From the NCBI GenBank assembly GCA_002404345.1, contig DHJN01000189.1, positions 13,011 through 20,247 of the forward strand: DNA of 7,237 nucleotides. The letters run 5' to 3'. Every line of letters starts with the position of its first letter. Within the stretch, counting starts at the first letter, position 1. This stretch comes from Actinobacteria bacterium UBA4719. GTDB lineage: Bacteria > Actinomycetota > Actinomycetes > Actinomycetales > Dermatophilaceae. Positions 6,578-7,237 of this stretch are shown in pieces. The position numbers were made by a program, and so were the translations under genes. The notes beneath the pieces were generated by a model. That model saw only the letters and a program-made list of their open reading frames with translations. It was not told where the DNA came from and did not search any database.

Positions 6578-6617
6578 ACAGATAAGGCGGCACAGATGAG
6601 ACAGCACAGATGAGCAG
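6576..6617 (+). repeat. Three imperfect tandem copies of a 14-bp unit at the GNAT start
   Basis: Units begin at 6576, 6590 and 6604 and share GCACAGAT followed by AAG or GAG: GCACAGATAAGGCG, GCACAGATGAGACA and GCACAGATGAGCAG. The GNAT start codon ATG 6610 lies in the third copy. The second copy has an equivalent ATG at 6596, and in the first copy the equivalent position reads ATA. Confidence 0.9.
6596..6613 (+). other. Possible leader micro-ORF overlapping the GNAT start
   Basis: ATG 6596 reads MRQHR and stops at a TGA (6611-6613) that overlaps the GNAT ATG (6610-6612) as ATGA. It is preceded by AAGGCGG (6584-6590) with a 5-base gap, a better ribosome site than any placed for ATG 6610 itself. 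Ribosomes could load here and re-initiate on the GNAT gene. The ORF is very short and may be a by-product of the repeats. Confidence 0.35.
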
Positions 6618-7107
6618 GATCAGGATTCGACGTGCCGAACCAACCGACTTCGGTGCGATTGCTGCGATCTACGCCCACTCGGTCCGCACCAGCGCGGCAA
6701 CTTTCGACCTGGATGACCCACCAGATTCCTACTGGCAGGCAAAGCTTGACAGCACGTCCGCAGGTGACCATTTCCTCGTTGCCTGCGATGACGACGAGGT
6801 CGTGGGTTACGCCTACTCGTGGATGTTCCGGCCCCGTCCTGCCTACGATCGAACCCGCGAGACGTCGGTCTACGTCGCGCCAGACGCGACGGGGACCGGC
6901 ATCGGGACGCAGCTGTACGTCGAGCTCCTCGACCTGCTGCGCAAGGACGATGTCCATCTCGTCATTGCCGCGGTGACACAACCGAATCCGGCCAGCAACG
7001 CGCTGCACCGCAGGCTCGGCTTCACCGAGGTGGGCACACTGGACGAGGTCGGGTTCAAGTTCGGCATATACGTTAGCGCCAAGTGGTTCCAGCTGCGTCT
7101 GGACTGA
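6610..7107 (+). CDS. GNAT N-acetyltransferase, phosphinothricin/methionine sulfone acetyltransferase type
   Basis: This 165-residue GNAT-fold enzyme should transfer acetyl from acetyl-CoA to an amine, in this subgroup often phosphinothricin, methionine sulfone or a related amino acid. Family marks are IRIRRAEPTDFGAIAAIY (4-21), FRPRPAYDRTRETSVYVAPDA (73-93; compare the AYD...E.TVYV pattern of Bar/Pat), the acetyl-CoA loop TGTGIG (94-99), NPASNALHRRLGFTEVGTL (126-144) and GFKFGIYVSAKWFQL (148-162). The loop has Thr94 where the family usually has Arg or Gln in (Q/R)xxGxG. Otherwise the protein is full length and looks intact. It is probably co-transcribed with the hydrolase. Its start lies in a 14-bp repeat without a well-placed ribosome site. 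The true substrate is unknown, and resistance should not be assumed. Confidence 0.9.
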   Translation: MSRIRIRRAEPTDFGAIAAIYAHSVRTSAATFDLDDPPDSYWQAKLDSTSAGDHFLVACDDDEVVGYAYSWMFRPRPAYDRTRETSVYVAPDATGTGIGTQLYVELLDLLRKDDVHLVIAAVTQPNPASNALHRRLGFTEVGTLDEVGFKFGIYVSAKWFQLRLD

Positions 7108-7134
7108 CCCAACCCAGCCTCGCCTGTTGCGCCC

Positions 7135-7177
7135 AAACCACCGAATCCTGCTCTCCCACCACAGGATTCGGTGGTTT
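7135..7177 (+). terminator. Strong hairpin terminator after the GNAT gene
   Basis: AAACCACCGAATCCTG (7135-7150) and its exact reverse complement (7162-7177) form a perfect 16-bp stem with an 11-base loop, 27 bases after the GNAT stop. The right arm ends in TTT without a longer T run. With A3 on the left and T3 on the right it could work in both directions. Confidence 0.85.
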
Positions 7178-7237
7178 CACGGCAAGAAGCTGGGGTGCCT
7201 CCCCTAGAGTTACTGGCTTAGAGCGCGCGCAGATAGG
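7178..7237 (+). other. Right-hand edge without a recognisable gene
   Basis: I see no gene start in these 60 bases. TAGAGT at 7205-7210 fits TANNNT and might be the -10 of a gene beyond the window, but no -35 is evident. GGGG-TGCCT-CCCC just before it could fold into a 4-bp hairpin. Confidence 0.3.

Noticed and set aside
6214..7008. Minus-strand open frame (264 codons) across the esterase and GNAT genes
   Set aside because: It runs antisense through two recognised enzymes and the repeat spacer, and shows no motif.
7135..7177. Inverted repeat as the end of an insertion sequence
   Set aside because: The arms are 11 bases apart with no transposase or matching copy elsewhere in the window, and the position just after a stop codon fits a terminator.

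Overview
The window is high-GC DNA from an actinobacterium. The diagnostic evidence is a compact bacterial proteasome cluster of dop, pup, prcB and prcA on the minus strand, together with a DivIVA-domain coiled-coil gene and GTG/ATG starts joined by 4-base stop/start overlaps. The Pup protein ends in GGQ, so it needs Dop to be activated. Genus cannot be fixed from the sequence alone.

Layout from left to right. Bases 46-1152 (+) read as one DivIVA-type coiled-coil protein, but a single in-frame TAA at 301-303 splits it into an 85-codon DivIVA head and a roughly 277-codon coiled-coil body. The body carries three near-identical 33-bp (11-residue) tandem repeats. A hairpin at 1162-1189 separates it from the convergent block. 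Bases 1196-5487 (-) hold, in transcription order, dop, pup, prcB, prcA and an NmrA/QOR2-type NAD(P)-binding SDR gene. The last four genes are joined by 4-base overlaps, so pup, both 20S subunits and the SDR protein are probably one translationally coupled unit. A 71-bp gap separates dop from pup. Divergent from dop is an HSL-family (HGGGW/GDSAGG) alpha/beta hydrolase (5538-6551, +). It is followed by a GNAT acetyltransferase of the phosphinothricin/methionine-sulfone acetyltransferase type (6610-7107, +). The 58-bp spacer between them is built almost wholly from two families of short tandem repeats. A perfect 16-bp stem at 7135-7177 ends this operon, and 60 bp without a recognisable gene follow to the window edge. 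No stretch longer than 300 bp lacks a gene.

How the genes work together: Dop deamidates the C-terminal Gln of Pup to Glu and also removes Pup from substrates. PrcA and PrcB form the 20S core that degrades pupylated proteins. The ligase PafA and the ATPase ring Mpa/ARC, normally close to these genes, are not in the window. The flanking positions are taken by the hydrolase upstream of dop and the SDR gene downstream of prcA. The proteasome pathway itself is well known. The less expected items are the stop codon inside the DivIVA-like gene, the coupled SDR gene, the repeat-built spacer with its chain of overlapping micro-ORFs, and a likely leaderless start for dop.
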